A stretch of DNA of 64,000 bases from Streptomyces sp. NBC_00690 (GCF_036226685.1 NZ_CP109009.1:2418001-2482000), one strand, 5' to 3'. Numbered from the stretch's first letter, positions 1-9,574 are shown. Numbers and translations are program-made. The notes: a model not told the origin generated them from the letters alone.

Positions 1-157
1 GGGCCCTACCGCGGAGGACGAGCCGGCACGGACGGGCCGCGGCTGACGGGCGGCGCGGCGTGGCGTGGCGTGGCGTGGTCACCGGTTCCCGTAGAAGTAC
101 CCCACTGGCCGACGTGTCGTAGCCGACGGCTGGCGCGGCCCGGGGAGCCCGTCCCCT

Positions 158-904
158 TCAGTGGCCGCGCTCCGCACCACCGTTGACCTGGATCACCTGG
201 GCAGTGATGTGTCCTGCGGCAGAGGACGCCAACCAGTGCAGGGTCCGTGCGATGTCCCCGGGGTGACCGATGCGCCCGGTGGCGGTCTCGGCGACCAGGG
301 CGTCCTTGCGCTCCTGCGCCAGGGGTTCGCCGAAGAAGTCGGTTTCCTCGACCAGCCCCGGTGCCACGACATTGACGGTGATCCCCCGCGGACCGAGCGT
401 CCGGGCCAACTGGAAGGCGTACGGGTGGAGGGCGGCCTTCGACGCCCCGTAGGCAACCGACCCCGACCCACGGTAGGCCGCGATGGAGCTGAGGAAGAGC
501 ACTCGGCCACCGGGGGTCGCCAGATGCTCCTTGAGCGCCTCGGTGAGCAGGGCGGCGGTGAGGGTGTTGAGCCGGAAGTTCACGGTCCAGTCGTGTGCCA
601 GAGCGGCCAGCGGGCTGCTGTGGGCGTGTTGCTTCTCCCGGCCGCCGTTGCCACCTGCGCTGTTCACCAGTACGTCGACCGCTCCGTACTCGCGCTCGAC
701 AAAGGCGGCGGCGCGCAGGACGTCCGCCGGATCTCTGAGGTCGACGGCGAAGTATCCGGCGGACGGCAGTCGTTCGGCCGCATGGGCAAGGGCCTCCTCG
801 CGGCGGCCCAGGAGCACGACCCGGTCACCTTCGGCAGCGAATGCCTCTGCCGTGGCGAAGCCGATTCCGGTGCCGCCGCCACTGATCACCACGGTACGTG
901 CCAT
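158..904 (-). CDS. SDR-family NAD(P)-dependent oxidoreductase
   Basis: This 248-residue protein is a classical short-chain dehydrogenase/reductase. The N-terminus has the dinucleotide-binding glycine motif (SGGGTGIG, residues about 8-15). An NSAGG motif follows near residue 81, and the catalytic Ser and YxxxK are seen in SSIAAY and YGASK (about residues 140-156). The C-terminus ends in the usual VNGGAERGH-type tail. Length is typical. SDRs reduce or oxidise carbonyl/hydroxyl groups in the cytoplasm; the substrate cannot be read from sequence, and no neighbour suggests a pathway. The gene is transcribed toward the window edge, away from the antiporter gene. Family assignment is secure, specific function unknown. 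Confidence 0.9.
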   Translation of the reverse strand: MARTVVISGGGTGIGFATAEAFAAEGDRVVLLGRREEALAHAAERLPSAGYFAVDLRDPADVLRAAAFVEREYGAVDVLVNSAGGNGGREKQHAHSSPLAALAHDWTVNFRLNTLTAALLTEALKEHLATPGGRVLFLSSIAAYRGSGSVAYGASKAALHPYAFQLARTLGPRGITVNVVAPGLVEETDFFGEPLAQERKDALVAETATGRIGHPGDIARTLHWLASSAAGHITAQVIQVNGGAERGH

Positions 905-1006
905 GTCAGGAGCCTAGGCGGCGCTCGTACGGAAGGAACGGAGGCGCGAGCCATCGGCGATGGTGGTGCCCATCCCCGCCCCTGGCTCCGTCTTTGCCCC
1001 CGACGA

Positions 1007-1054
1007 CCCCAGTTCGATGGCCCCAGTTCGATGACCCGAGGCCGATGACCCCAG
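1007..1054. repeat. 14-bp tandem repeat between SDR and antiporter genes
   Basis: CCCCAGTTCGATG occurs at 1007-1019 and again at 1021-1033. A degenerate third copy (CCCGAGGCCGATGA, 1035-1048) and the start of a fourth follow. The unit is 14 bp. The repeat sits just 3' of the antiporter gene and upstream of the SDR gene. I see no function. Confidence 0.7.
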
Positions 1055-1097
1055 ACCGTTGCTCCGACTGCGGGCGCTCCGAAGCGGGCGATGGCGA

Positions 1098-2684
1098 TCA
1101 ACGCAAGCTGTGCACATCCAGTTGTCTCAGCACCCGGTCGACCACCTCGGGATTGGCACCCGGCTCGCTCCGCGCGGACAGCACTTCGTGCCGTGCGGCC
1201 GACATCATCTCCCGCTGGATGCGCCGCATCGTCCGTACCCGCTCGGTGCGTTTCGCGTACCAGTCGCGCCGGTCCTCGTCGACGATGTCGGGGCTGATCC
1301 GTGCTCCCACCTCGTACGCACCCCGGAGGAGCCGCTCGCTGATCTCGTCCGGAAGGTCCTCCACCGCTTCGATCTCCCGCAGCCGGTGGCGGGCCGCTTT
1401 GGCCGCTCTGATGGCGAGATCGTGTTCCAACCGGCGCTCGGCGTCCCCGTCGGCCCGCACTCCGAGGCGGCGTACCAACCAGGGCAGTGTCAGCCCCTGG
1501 AGGAGGAGCGTGGCGAGGATGACGACGAAGGCGACGAAGACGATCTCATTGCGCGCGGGGAAGGGCGCCCCGCTGTCCGTGGTCAGTGGAATGGCGAGCG
1601 CCAGGGCCACCGAGGCCACTCCACGCATTCCTGACCACCACATGACGACGGTCTCCCGCCAACTCACCGGAATGTCCTCGTCGAAGTCACGGCGGGAGTG
1701 CAGCTTCTTCGCCAGCCAGGTGGCGGGGAGCAGCCACAGGAGTCGTACGCCCACGACGACGCCGGTGATCGCCGCACCCCAGACCAGCAGCTGGGGCACC
1801 CGCCCGTCCTCCGTACCGAAGACGGTGTGGAGTTCGAGTCCGATGAGTCCGAAGGCCACCCCGGTGACGAGTGTGTCGATGATCCGCCAGAAGGTGTTGC
1901 CGGCGAGCCGACCCATCACATCGTCGGCGTCCGCGGCGTGTTCGGCCAGATAGAGGGCCGTGGTCAGCACGGCGAGCACGCCGGAGCCGTGCAGTTCCTC
2001 GGCCAGTACATAGGCGACGAACGGCACCATCAGGGAGAGGCCGACCTGAAGGGTGGCATCGCCGAGAAGGCCCATCAGTTTGTTGGTGACCCATCCCAGT
2101 GCGAGTCCCACCACGACGGCGACCACGGCCGAGAGGACCAGTTGGCCGACGGCTTCCGGCCAGGAGAACGTGCCGCTGACCACCGCGGCGATGGCGACGT
2201 GGTACAGGACGATGGCGGTCACATCGTTGAAGAGCCCTTCCCCTTCCAGGATGGAGACGAGCCGGCGCGGCAGACCGAGCCGGCCGGCGACGGCGGTGGC
2301 GGCCACGGGGTCGGGCGGGGCGATCAGGGCGCCGAGGGCGACGGCCGCGGCGATGGGCAGTCCCGGTACGAGCGACTGGGCGACGGCAGCGACCGCCACG
2401 GTGGTGACGAAGACCAGGGCGACCGCGAGCAGCAGGATGGGGCGCACATTGGCGGCGAACTGTCGCCAGGAGGTGCGTTGTGCCGCGGCGTACAGGAGGG
2501 GCGGCAGGATGAGCGGAAGGATGAAATCGGGCGGGATCTCCACCGTGGGGACGAAGGGGAGGAAGGCGACTCCCGCTCCGGCCAAGGTCATCAACACGGG
2601 TGGCGGCAGGTCGAGCCGTTCACCGAGGGGCACGGTCACCACGGCTCCGAGCAGCAGGACGAGCAGCAGCGCCACCTGGTCCAC
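1098..2684 (-). CDS. Na+/H+ antiporter, CPA1 family
   Basis: A 528-residue integral membrane protein with about twelve hydrophobic segments over the first 400 residues. The monovalent cation/proton antiporter core is visible: a GALIAPPDPVAATA motif near residue 140 contains the ion-binding Asp found in CPA1 exchangers, and EGEGLFNDVTAIVLY follows about 30 residues later. The last ~130 residues are hydrophilic, charged and likely cytoplasmic. The expected role is electroneutral exchange of Na+ (or K+) for H+ at the plasma membrane, giving pH and sodium homeostasis. Neighbours give no further clue to the ion. The ATG start leads directly into the first membrane helix. Confidence 0.92.
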   Translation of the reverse strand: MDQVALLLVLLLGAVVTVPLGERLDLPPPVLMTLAGAGVAFLPFVPTVEIPPDFILPLILPPLLYAAAQRTSWRQFAANVRPILLLAVALVFVTTVAVAAVAQSLVPGLPIAAAVALGALIAPPDPVAATAVAGRLGLPRRLVSILEGEGLFNDVTAIVLYHVAIAAVVSGTFSWPEAVGQLVLSAVVAVVVGLALGWVTNKLMGLLGDATLQVGLSLMVPFVAYVLAEELHGSGVLAVLTTALYLAEHAADADDVMGRLAGNTFWRIIDTLVTGVAFGLIGLELHTVFGTEDGRVPQLLVWGAAITGVVVGVRLLWLLPATWLAKKLHSRRDFDEDIPVSWRETVVMWWSGMRGVASVALALAIPLTTDSGAPFPARNEIVFVAFVVILATLLLQGLTLPWLVRRLGVRADGDAERRLEHDLAIRAAKAARHRLREIEAVEDLPDEISERLLRGAYEVGARISPDIVDEDRRDWYAKRTERVRTMRRIQREMMSAARHEVLSARSEPGANPEVVDRVLRQLDVHSLR

Positions 2685-2818
2685 GAGTGTGCCCTCCGGG
2701 GTGGGAGACCTCCACGATCAGGGGCACAGCCTGCCATGCGGGATGCACTTTTTGTCCGAATGGACCGACCCCTGCCGCACGGCGTGATCTTCCCGGCCCC
2801 CGACCGCCCACCTCGGGC

Positions 2819-3295
2819 TCAGCCGTGCAGCTCTCGTCTCATCGACCGATGCGCGATACCGGCCTCGGTCATTTCCTCGCCGTAGGGCACATAGCCCAGC
2901 CGCTCGTAGAAACCGAGGGCATGACTCTGCGCATGGAGGTCCACGGCTTTGAGCCCGCGATCACGCGCGGCTTCCTCCACGGCTTGCACCAGCGCCACGC
3001 CCACACCTCGTCCGCGGGCCGTCCGGAGCACGGCGAGCCGACCCAAGGAGCCGATGGTGAGATCGCCTCCGGTGCGCTCTGCGGCAGCCGGCCCGTGGAG
3101 CAATCGGCCCGTCCCCAGGGGTGCACCCTCGGTGTCGACCGCCACCACGTGCACGGTGTCGGCTTCGGGCTCGTCGAAGAGGTCGTACTCAATGTCCTCG
3201 GCGGGTACGCCCTGCTCGACGATGAAGACCGCCTGGCGTACGGCGAAGCACGCCTGCCGGTCCGTGGGATCTTCCGCCACTCGCACCCGGACCAC
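2819..3295 (-). CDS. GNAT-family N-acetyltransferase
   Basis: A GNAT acyltransferase of 158 residues. The acetyl-CoA binding signature (RTARGRGVGVALVQAVEE, about residues 86-103) is clear, followed by LHAQSHALGFYERLGY, typical of motif B. Upstream frame remains open, but the most likely start is the GTG at 3295. It lies 2 nt past the stop of the pseudouridine synthase gene (3298-3300) and gives an N-terminus (VRVRVAEDPTDRQ) matching the family; a longer product would overlap the upstream gene by over 70 bp. The ElaA-like pattern (FIVEQGVP, DEPEAD) suggests a small cytoplasmic acetyltransferase of unknown substrate. It is co-transcribed with the rluD-type gene. Confidence 0.88.
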   Translation of the reverse strand: MVRVRVAEDPTDRQACFAVRQAVFIVEQGVPAEDIEYDLFDEPEADTVHVVAVDTEGAPLGTGRLLHGPAAAERTGGDLTIGSLGRLAVLRTARGRGVGVALVQAVEEAARDRGLKAVDLHAQSHALGFYERLGYVPYGEEMTEAGIAHRSMRRELHG

Positions 3296-3297
3296 TG

Positions 3298-4239
3298 TCA
3301 GGCGCTCTCCGCCGCGATCGTGTCGAGTGCCTGACGCAGGTCGTCGGGATAGCCGGACTCGAACTCCACCCACTGGCCGTCGGACGGGTGCTCAAACCCC
3401 AGTCGTACGGCGTGCAGCCACTGCCGGGTCAGTCCCAGCCGCTTGGCCATCGTGGGGTCGGCGCCATAGGTCAGATCGCCCACGCAGGGATGCCGGTGCG
3501 CCGCCATGTGCACCCGGATCTGGTGGGTGCGGCCGGTCTCCAGCTTGATGTCGAGCAGTGAGGCGGCCCGGAACGCCTCCAGCAGGTCGTAGTGCGTCAC
3601 CGACGGCTTGCCCTCCGCGGTGACCGCCCACTTGTAGTCGTGATTGGGGTGGCGACCGATGGGAGCGTCGATCGTGCCGCTCATGGGGTCGGGGTGCCCC
3701 TGCACCAGCGCGTGGTACCGCTTGTCGACCGTGCGCTCCCGGAACTGCTGCTTCAGCAGCGTGTACGCCCGCTCCGACTTGGCAACCACCATCAGTCCGG
3801 AGGTCCCGACGTCGAGTCGGTGCACGATGCCCTGGCGCTCGGCCGCACCGGAGGTGGAAATGCGGTAGCCCGCGGCGGCGAGGCCACCGATCACCGTGGT
3901 ACCGGTCCAGCCGGGGCTGGGGTGCGCGGCCACACCGACGGGCTTCGCGATCACCACGATGTCGTCGTCGTCATGGATGATCTCCATGCCTTCGACGGGC
4001 TCGGCCACGATCTGGACCGGAGCGGGGGCCTGGGGCATCTCGACCTCAAGCCATGCACCGCCGTGGACCCGCTCGGACTTTCCCACCGCGGAGCCGTCGA
4101 CCAGCACTTTCCCCGCAGCGGCCAGCTCGGCCGCCTTGGTACGAGAGAACCCGAAGATCCGGGAGATGACGGCGTCGACGCGCTCGCCTTCAAGGCCATC
4201 GGGTACGGGCAGGGTGCGGATCTCGGGAAGCGTGCTCAC
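3298..4239 (-). CDS. RluD-type 23S rRNA pseudouridine synthase
   Basis: A 313-residue RluA/RluD-family pseudouridine synthase. An N-terminal S4-like RNA-binding part ([18 protein letters not shown], about residues 30-47) precedes the catalytic domain, whose signature [15 protein letters not shown] contains the catalytic Asp. [13 protein letters not shown] marks motif III. The GTG at 4239 ([11 protein letters not shown]) is preferred over an ATG 69 bp upstream, because the extra residues do not resemble the family and would run toward lspA. It isomerises specific uridines in large-subunit rRNA. The gene lies 94 bp downstream of lspA and just upstream of the GNAT gene. An lspA-rluD pair is common in bacteria. 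The exact target uridines are inferred from the family only. Confidence 0.92.
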   Translation of the reverse strand: MSTLPEIRTLPVPDGLEGERVDAVISRIFGFSRTKAAELAAAGKVLVDGSAVGKSERVHGGAWLEVEMPQAPAPVQIVAEPVEGMEIIHDDDDIVVIAKPVGVAAHPSPGWTGTTVIGGLAAAGYRISTSGAAERQGIVHRLDVGTSGLMVVAKSERAYTLLKQQFRERTVDKRYHALVQGHPDPMSGTIDAPIGRHPNHDYKWAVTAEGKPSVTHYDLLEAFRAASLLDIKLETGRTHQIRVHMAAHRHPCVGDLTYGADPTMAKRLGLTRQWLHAVRLGFEHPSDGQWVEFESGYPDDLRQALDTIAAESA

Positions 4240-4333
4240 CTGTCGAGTATGCCTTGTCCGCCACGGTGCACCGCCGCCGGAGCCGATACCTGTGGATAAC
4301 TCGCCCACGAGCGGTGGGCGCGGCGGTTCTCGA

Positions 4334-4897
4334 TCAGTCCTTGTGGACGGTCCCGTCGGGGTCCAGTCCGCGGAAGGAGAGGATCACGATCAGGATGCCG
4401 CCGCAGACGATCGCGGAGTCGGCAAGATTGAAAACGGCAAAGTGCTTGGGAGCGATGAAGTCGACCACAGCGCCCTCAAAGACTCCGGGTGCACGGAAGA
4501 TGCGGTCCGTGAGATTGCCGAGCGCACCGCCCAGCAGCAGACCGAGTGCGATGGCCCACGGCAGGCTGTAGAGCTTGCGCGCCAGTCGTGCGATCACCAC
4601 GATCACCGCCGCGGCGATGACGGTGAAGATCACGGTGAAGGCTTCGCCGATGCCGAAGGCGGCACCGGCGTTCCGTACCGCTTCGAACTGCAACCAGTCG
4701 CCGATGATCTCGATGGGCGGATGGTGCTCCAGCTTCGCCACCACGATCATCTTGGTGACGAGGTCGAGCGCGTACGCCACGACCGCCACGCCGAAGAGCA
4801 CGGCGATCCGCCGTCTGCCCTTCGGCTGCTCGGCCGACGCCGCAGCGTCGTCGCCGTCCACATCCGGCGTACCGATGGTCCGCTCCGCCTCTGCCAC
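4334..4897 (-). CDS. lspA: Lipoprotein signal peptidase (signal peptidase II)
   Basis: A 187-residue four-helix membrane aspartic protease that removes the signal peptide of diacylglyceryl-prolipoproteins. The N-terminal ~30 residues are charged and cytoplasmic, with helix 1 at [19 protein letters not shown]. The catalytic Asp residues are in the conserved stretches [13 protein letters not shown] and [20 protein letters not shown], near residues 130 and 157. The NAGAAFG motif is present. Length is normal for actinobacteria. The next gene downstream is the rluD-type gene. Confidence 0.96.
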   Translation of the reverse strand: MAEAERTIGTPDVDGDDAAASAEQPKGRRRIAVLFGVAVVAYALDLVTKMIVVAKLEHHPPIEIIGDWLQFEAVRNAGAAFGIGEAFTVIFTVIAAAVIVVIARLARKLYSLPWAIALGLLLGGALGNLTDRIFRAPGVFEGAVVDFIAPKHFAVFNLADSAIVCGGILIVILSFRGLDPDGTVHKD

Positions 4898-4956
4898 GTG
4901 AGTCCCTCAACCTAGGTGCCTGACTGACCACGAGGGTACGCCACGGGCGTACGGAC

Positions 4957-5871
4957 TCAGCCCCTGCGCTCCTGCTTCTGTTTGCACTCCACACACAGTG
5001 TGGCGCGGGGGAATGCCTGCATACGGGCCTTGCCGATGGGCTTTCCACAGTTCTCGCAGACGCCGTAGGTGCCCGCGTCCAACCGCAGCAGAGCACGCTC
5101 CGTCTGCTCCAGCATCTCGCGGGCGCCGGCCGCGAGGGACAGCTCGTGCTCACGGGTGATGTTCTTCGAGCCCATGTCGGCGTCATCGTCGCCCGCTCCC
5201 CCGCCGGAGTCCCGCATCAGGCCCATCAGCGCGGCTTCGGAGGCGGCGAGCTGGGCGTTGAGCCTGGTCACCTCGTCCTCCAGCTCCGTGCGGGCCTCAG
5301 CGACCTCCTGTGGGGTCCATGGGTCCTCGCCCGGGCGCACCGCCAGCTCCTGCGGGCCGGCAGCAGCCACCGTGCGGGCCGTGGGCACCGCCGTTTGGCC
5401 GTCGCCGGCAGCCACGGTCTTCTCTGTTCCCACCGTTCTGGCTCCTGTCTGCTTCGCGGCCTCAGCCGTCCCAGCCGCGGATGCGGCGCTGTGTGCGGCC
5501 TGAGCAGCCGCGGTCTTCTTCGGGGGTACTCGCACGCCGGTTCGATCCGACGCTTTCCCCGTCGCGCTCTTCTTAGCCACGACCTTCTTCGCCGTCTTCT
5601 TGGCCGTGGTCTTGGCCGTGGTCTTGGCCGTGGTTTTCTTGGTCGCCTTCTTCGCAGTCGTCTTGGCTTTTGCAGTCGCCTTGGCTGCGACCTTCTTCGC
5701 CGCCGCCTTCTTCACCTTCTTCGCCGGAGCGGACTTTCGGTCGCCGGCAGCGGCCTTCTCCACCGCCCCGGGAGATGCGTCGGCAGAGCCTTCCGTTCCC
5801 CCGGCGCTCGCCGCAGCCGCGGTGGATCGCCCGGACGCCGATTCACCCTCGGCAGTCTTCTTCGCCACCAT
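4957..5871 (-). CDS. DksA/TraR zinc-finger protein with histone-H1-like Lys/Ala tail
   Basis: A 304-residue protein in two parts. The C-terminal ~110 residues form a DksA/TraR-like coiled coil (EVAEARTELEDEVTRLNAQL) followed by a zinc finger C-X2-C-X17-C-X2-C (Cys272, 275, 293, 296; CENCG and CVECK). The N-terminal ~190 residues are low-complexity and very rich in Lys, Ala and Thr, with KTTAK/KKTAKK repeats at about 70-105. They resemble histone H1 tails and the HupS/HU2 tails of actinobacteria. DksA/TraR proteins bind RNA polymerase through the secondary channel. The basic tail probably adds DNA or nucleoid binding, but that is inference. The gene lies upstream of lspA and diverges from the T-box/ileS unit. 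Confidence 0.85.
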   Translation of the reverse strand: MVAKKTAEGESASGRSTAAAASAGGTEGSADASPGAVEKAAAGDRKSAPAKKVKKAAAKKVAAKATAKAKTTAKKATKKTTAKTTAKTTAKKTAKKVVAKKSATGKASDRTGVRVPPKKTAAAQAAHSAASAAGTAEAAKQTGARTVGTEKTVAAGDGQTAVPTARTVAAAGPQELAVRPGEDPWTPQEVAEARTELEDEVTRLNAQLAASEAALMGLMRDSGGGAGDDDADMGSKNITREHELSLAAGAREMLEQTERALLRLDAGTYGVCENCGKPIGKARMQAFPRATLCVECKQKQERRG

Positions 5872-6164
5872 GGCCGCGGCCCCTTCACATATTGTGATCT
5901 TGCACGCGAATCGTGCTGGGACGATAAATCGACCTCAGCTCCGCAGCAAACGGGGCACACCGCCTATTCCGCTCGTAAGTCGCTCCGTCAAACGAACCTG
6001 CATCCGTTGTGCCCAGCTCCCCGCCCGGCGAACCGGCCCGGCGAGCGACCAGGGCACGTCGAGACCCGCGGACGTCGATCTGGCCATTCGGGTCAAGCAG
6101 CGGGCCTTCGCCGTACTCGACAAATGCCGGTCGTGATCACCCACGGCGCCCCTTACACTGGCCG

Positions 6165-6413
6165 AAGCGAAAGGCTTGGATGGGGACGAGTAGCGTCGTA
6201 CGCAGCCATGAGCGACCCGGGGACGGTGAGAGCCCGGGGGCGAGCGCGATGTGAAGCATCACCCCGGAGCCGTCGGAAGAAAGCCGTCAGGCGAGTAGAC
6301 CCGACTGCGCGACCCCAATGAGGGGGCGGTGCGCCCTGCGCCGCCAAGGAGGGTGGTACCGCGGGAGCGATTCGCTCTCGTCCCTCCGACGGAAGAGAAA
6401 CTGTCCGCCGGAG
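6165..6413 (+). promoter_or_regulatory. T-box riboswitch controlling ileS (translational type)
   Basis: The leader of ileS carries the hallmark T-box sequence AAGGAGGGTGGTACCGCGG at 6346-6364, which pairs with the tRNA acceptor end. It is preceded by a GC-rich stem region and a short stem I starting near 6169 (GGATGGGGACGAGTAGCG). Downstream, CTCCGACGG (6384-6392) can pair with CCGCCGGAG (6405-6413). That hairpin buries the ileS Shine-Dalgarno GGAGGAG (6410-6416), 7 nt before the ATG. There is no U-tailed terminator, so control is probably at translation initiation, as described for actinobacterial ileS T-boxes. Uncharged tRNA-Ile should open the site. The likely specifier is an ATC near 6258, but I place it only tentatively. 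Confidence 0.9.
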
Positions 6414-6423
6414 GAGTTCGTCG

Positions 6424-9400
6424 ATGACACCCCCGCAGTACCGCCAGGTGCCCGCCCAGGTCGACCTGACCGCGCTGGAGCACGCCGTGCTCGACTTCTG
6501 GCGCGACAACAAGGTCTTCGCCAAGAGCCTCGCCCAGTCCGAGGGCCGCCCCGAGTGGGTCTTCTTCGAGGGCCCGCCGACCGCCAACGGCATGCCGGGC
6601 GCCCATCACATCGAGGCCCGCGTCTTCAAGGACGTCTTCCCCCGGTTCCGCACCATGCGCGGCTACCACGTCGCCCGCAAGGCCGGCTGGGACTGCCATG
6701 GACTGCCGGTGGAACTCGCCGTCGAGAAGGAGTTGGGCTTCTCCGGCAAGAAGGACATCGAGGCGTACGGCATCGCGGAGTTCAACGCCAAGTGCCGTGA
6801 ATCCGTCGGCCGCCACACGGACGCCTTCGCCGAGCTCACCGAGCGCATGGGCTACTGGGTCGACCTCGACGACGCCTACTGGACCATGAAGCCCGAGTAC
6901 ATCGACTCGGTCTGGTGGTCGTTGAAGGAGATCTTCAACAAGGGACTGCTCGTCCAGGACCACCGGGTGGCGCCCTGGTGCCCCCGGTGCGGCACCGGTC
7001 TGTCCGACCACGAGTTGGCACAGGGGTACGAGACGGTCGTCGACCCCTCCGTGTTCGTCCGCTTCCCGTTGACCTCCGGGCCGCTCGCCGGCGAAGCGTC
7101 CCTGCTGGTGTGGACGACGACCCCGTGGACCCTGGTCTCCAACACCGCCGTCGCCGCGCACCCCGACGTCACCTATGTGGTCGCCACGAACGGCGAGGAG
7201 CGGCTCGTCGTCGCCGAACCGCTGGTCGCGAAGGCCCTCGGCGAGGACTGGGAGCTGACCGGAACGACCTTCACCGGCGCGGACATGGAGCGTTGGACCT
7301 ATGAGCGCCCGTTCGACCTGGTGGAGTTCCCGGCCGAGGCGCACTACGTCGTCAACGCCGAGTACGTCACCACCGAGGACGGTACGGGCCTGGTCCACCA
7401 GTCCCCCGCGTTCGGTGAGGACGACCTCAAGGTCTGCCGGGCCTACGGACTGCCCGTGGTGAACCCGGTCCGCCCCGACGGCACCTTCGAAGAGGACATC
7501 CCGCTCATCGGCGGCGTCTTCTTCAAGAAGGCGGACGAGAAGCTCACCGCGGACCTCCAGGCGCGCGGCCGACTCTTCCGGCACGTCCCGTATGAGCACA
7601 GTTACCCGCACTGCTGGCGCTGTCACACCGCGCTGCTCTACTACGCACAGCCCTCCTGGTACATCCGCACCACCGCGGTCAAGGACCGACTGATCGCGGA
7701 GAACGAGGCGACCAACTGGTTCCCGGACTCGGTCAAGCACGGCCGGTACGGCGACTGGTTGAACAACAACATCGACTGGGCCCTGTCCCGCAATCGCTAC
7801 TGGGGTACGCCGCTGCCCATCTGGCGCTGCGAGGAGGACCACCTCACCTGCGTCGGCTCCCGGGCCGAACTGTCCGAACTGACGGGCGCCGACCAGTCGG
7901 CGCTCGACCCGCACCGTCCCTACATCGACGACGTCACCTTCGACTGCCCCCAGTGCTCGAACACGGCGACACGCGTGCCCGAGGTCATCGACGCCTGGTA
8001 CGACTCGGGTTCGATGCCCTTCGCCCAGTGGGGGTACCCGTACCAGAACAAGGACATCTTCGAGAAGCGCTATCCGGCGCAGTTCATCTCGGAGGCGATC
8101 GACCAGACGCGTGGATGGTTCTACACGTTGATGGCGGTCGGGACCCTGGTCTTCGACAAGTCGTCCTATGAGAACGTGGTCTGTCTCGGCCATATCCTCG
8201 CCGAGGATGGCCGGAAGATGTCGAAGCACCTGGGGAACATCCTTCAGCCGATCCCGCTGATGGACCAGCACGGCGCCGATGCCGTCCGTTGGTTCATGGC
8301 GGCCGGCGGTTCTCCCTGGGCCGCGCGCCGCGTGGGTCACAGCAGCATCCAGGAGGTGGTGCGCAAGACCCTGCTCACCTACTGGAACACCGTGGCGTTC
8401 CAAGCCCTGTACGCACGGACCTCCGGCTGGGCCCCCTCCGCGGCCGATCCGGCCCCGGCCGACCGCACGGTGTTGGATCGCTGGCTGCTCAGCGAACTCC
8501 ACGCCCTGGTGGACCAGGTCACCGAGGCGATGGAGGGATACAACACCCAGCGCGCAGGAAAGCTGCTCTCGGCCTTCGTCGACGATCTCTCGAACTGGTA
8601 CGTGCGCCGCTCCCGCCGCCGCTTCTGGCAGGGTGACCCGGCCGCACTGCGGACGCTTCACGACGTGATCGAGACGGTCACCCGCATGATGTCCCCGCTC
8701 ACCCCCTTCATCACGGAGAGGGTCTGGCAGGACCTGGTGCGTCCGGTGTCGCCGGAAGCTCCGGAGTCCGTCCACCTCAGCTCCTGGCCGGACGCCGACC
8801 TCGACGCGATCGACCCCGAACTGTCCCGGCAGATGGTGCTGGTGCGACGGCTGGTGGAACTGGGTCGAGCGACCCGGGCCGAGTCCGGCGTCAAGACCCG
8901 TCAGCCGCTGTCGCGCGCCCTGGTGGCCGCGAATGGTTTCGACGCGCTCTCCGCCGACTTGCGCGCACAGATCACCGAGGAGCTCAACGTCTCCTCACTC
9001 GCCTCCCTCTCCGAGGTCGGCGGTTCGCTCGTGGACACGACGGCCAAGGCCAACTTCCGTGCACTCGGCAAGCGGTTCGGCAAGGGAGTCCAGGCGGTGG
9101 CCAAAGCCGTGGCCGCAGCGGACGCCGCTGAACTCTCCCTCGCCCTGCGGAGCGGTACGGCGACCTTGGAGGTCGAGGGCGAGACGATCTCCCTGGCCCC
9201 GGACGAGGTCATCATCACCGAAACCCCGAGGGAGGGCTGGTCGGTTGCCTCCGACTCGGGCGCCACAGTGGCGCTCGATCTGGAGATCACCCCCGCCCTG
9301 CGCCTCGCGGGCCTGGCCCGTGACGCCATCCGACTCATCCAGGAAGCCCGCAAGAACAGCGGACTCGACGTGGCGGACCGGATCGCGGTGGTGTGGAGTT

Positions 9401-9561
9401 CATCGGACGCATCCACGACGGAGGCGCTCACCGCCCATGCGTCCCTCATCGCGGACGAGGTGCTGGCCACGTCGTTCACCGGATCGGAACCGGACGACAC
9501 ATACGGCCCCTCCTTCACCGACGATTCACTGTCGCTGACCTTCCATCTGCGCAAGCAGTAG
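6424..9561 (+). CDS. ileS: Isoleucyl-tRNA synthetase
   Basis: A 1045-residue class I aminoacyl-tRNA synthetase that charges tRNA-Ile. The HIGH-type motif is in GPPTANGMPGAHHIEAR (residues 44-60) and the KMSKS-type motif is KMSKH (near 599). The editing domain CP1 lies between them (TTPWTLVSNTAV). Paired cysteines at CPRC and CWRCH, and later CPQC, suggest structural zinc sites. The length and KMSKH form fit the eukaryote-like long IleRS of actinobacteria, which in other organisms correlates with mupirocin resistance. Resistance here is inference. The start ATG follows a strong GGAGGAG that forms part of the T-box hairpin. A terminator hairpin follows 13 bp after the stop. Confidence 0.97.
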   Translation: MTPPQYRQVPAQVDLTALEHAVLDFWRDNKVFAKSLAQSEGRPEWVFFEGPPTANGMPGAHHIEARVFKDVFPRFRTMRGYHVARKAGWDCHGLPVELAVEKELGFSGKKDIEAYGIAEFNAKCRESVGRHTDAFAELTERMGYWVDLDDAYWTMKPEYIDSVWWSLKEIFNKGLLVQDHRVAPWCPRCGTGLSDHELAQGYETVVDPSVFVRFPLTSGPLAGEASLLVWTTTPWTLVSNTAVAAHPDVTYVVATNGEERLVVAEPLVAKALGEDWELTGTTFTGADMERWTYERPFDLVEFPAEAHYVVNAEYVTTEDGTGLVHQSPAFGEDDLKVCRAYGLPVVNPVRPDGTFEEDIPLIGGVFFKKADEKLTADLQARGRLFRHVPYEHSYPHCWRCHTALLYYAQPSWYIRTTAVKDRLIAENEATNWFPDSVKHGRYGDWLNNNIDWALSRNRYWGTPLPIWRCEEDHLTCVGSRAELSELTGADQSALDPHRPYIDDVTFDCPQCSNTATRVPEVIDAWYDSGSMPFAQWGYPYQNKDIFEKRYPAQFISEAIDQTRGWFYTLMAVGTLVFDKSSYENVVCLGHILAEDGRKMSKHLGNILQPIPLMDQHGADAVRWFMAAGGSPWAARRVGHSSIQEVVRKTLLTYWNTVAFQALYARTSGWAPSAADPAPADRTVLDRWLLSELHALVDQVTEAMEGYNTQRAGKLLSAFVDDLSNWYVRRSRRRFWQGDPAALRTLHDVIETVTRMMSPLTPFITERVWQDLVRPVSPEAPESVHLSSWPDADLDAIDPELSRQMVLVRRLVELGRATRAESGVKTRQPLSRALVAANGFDALSADLRAQITEELNVSSLASLSEVGGSLVDTTAKANFRALGKRFGKGVQAVAKAVAAADAAELSLALRSGTATLEVEGETISLAPDEVIITETPREGWSVASDSGATVALDLEITPALRLAGLARDAIRLIQEARKNSGLDVADRIAVVWSSSDASTTEALTAHASLIADEVLATSFTGSEPDDTYGPSFTDDSLSLTFHLRKQ

Positions 9562-9574
9562 CTTCCGCGGTCAC

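Noticed and set aside
1..157. End of another gene at the left edge
   Set aside because: The GGCGT tandem repeat near 56-79 and stops in all frames give no supported coding sequence.
6259..8775. Open frame of 838 codons on the minus strand inside ileS
   Set aside because: It is antisense to a certain ileS gene. Long antisense frames arise from third-position GC bias in such DNA, and the peptide shows no family features.
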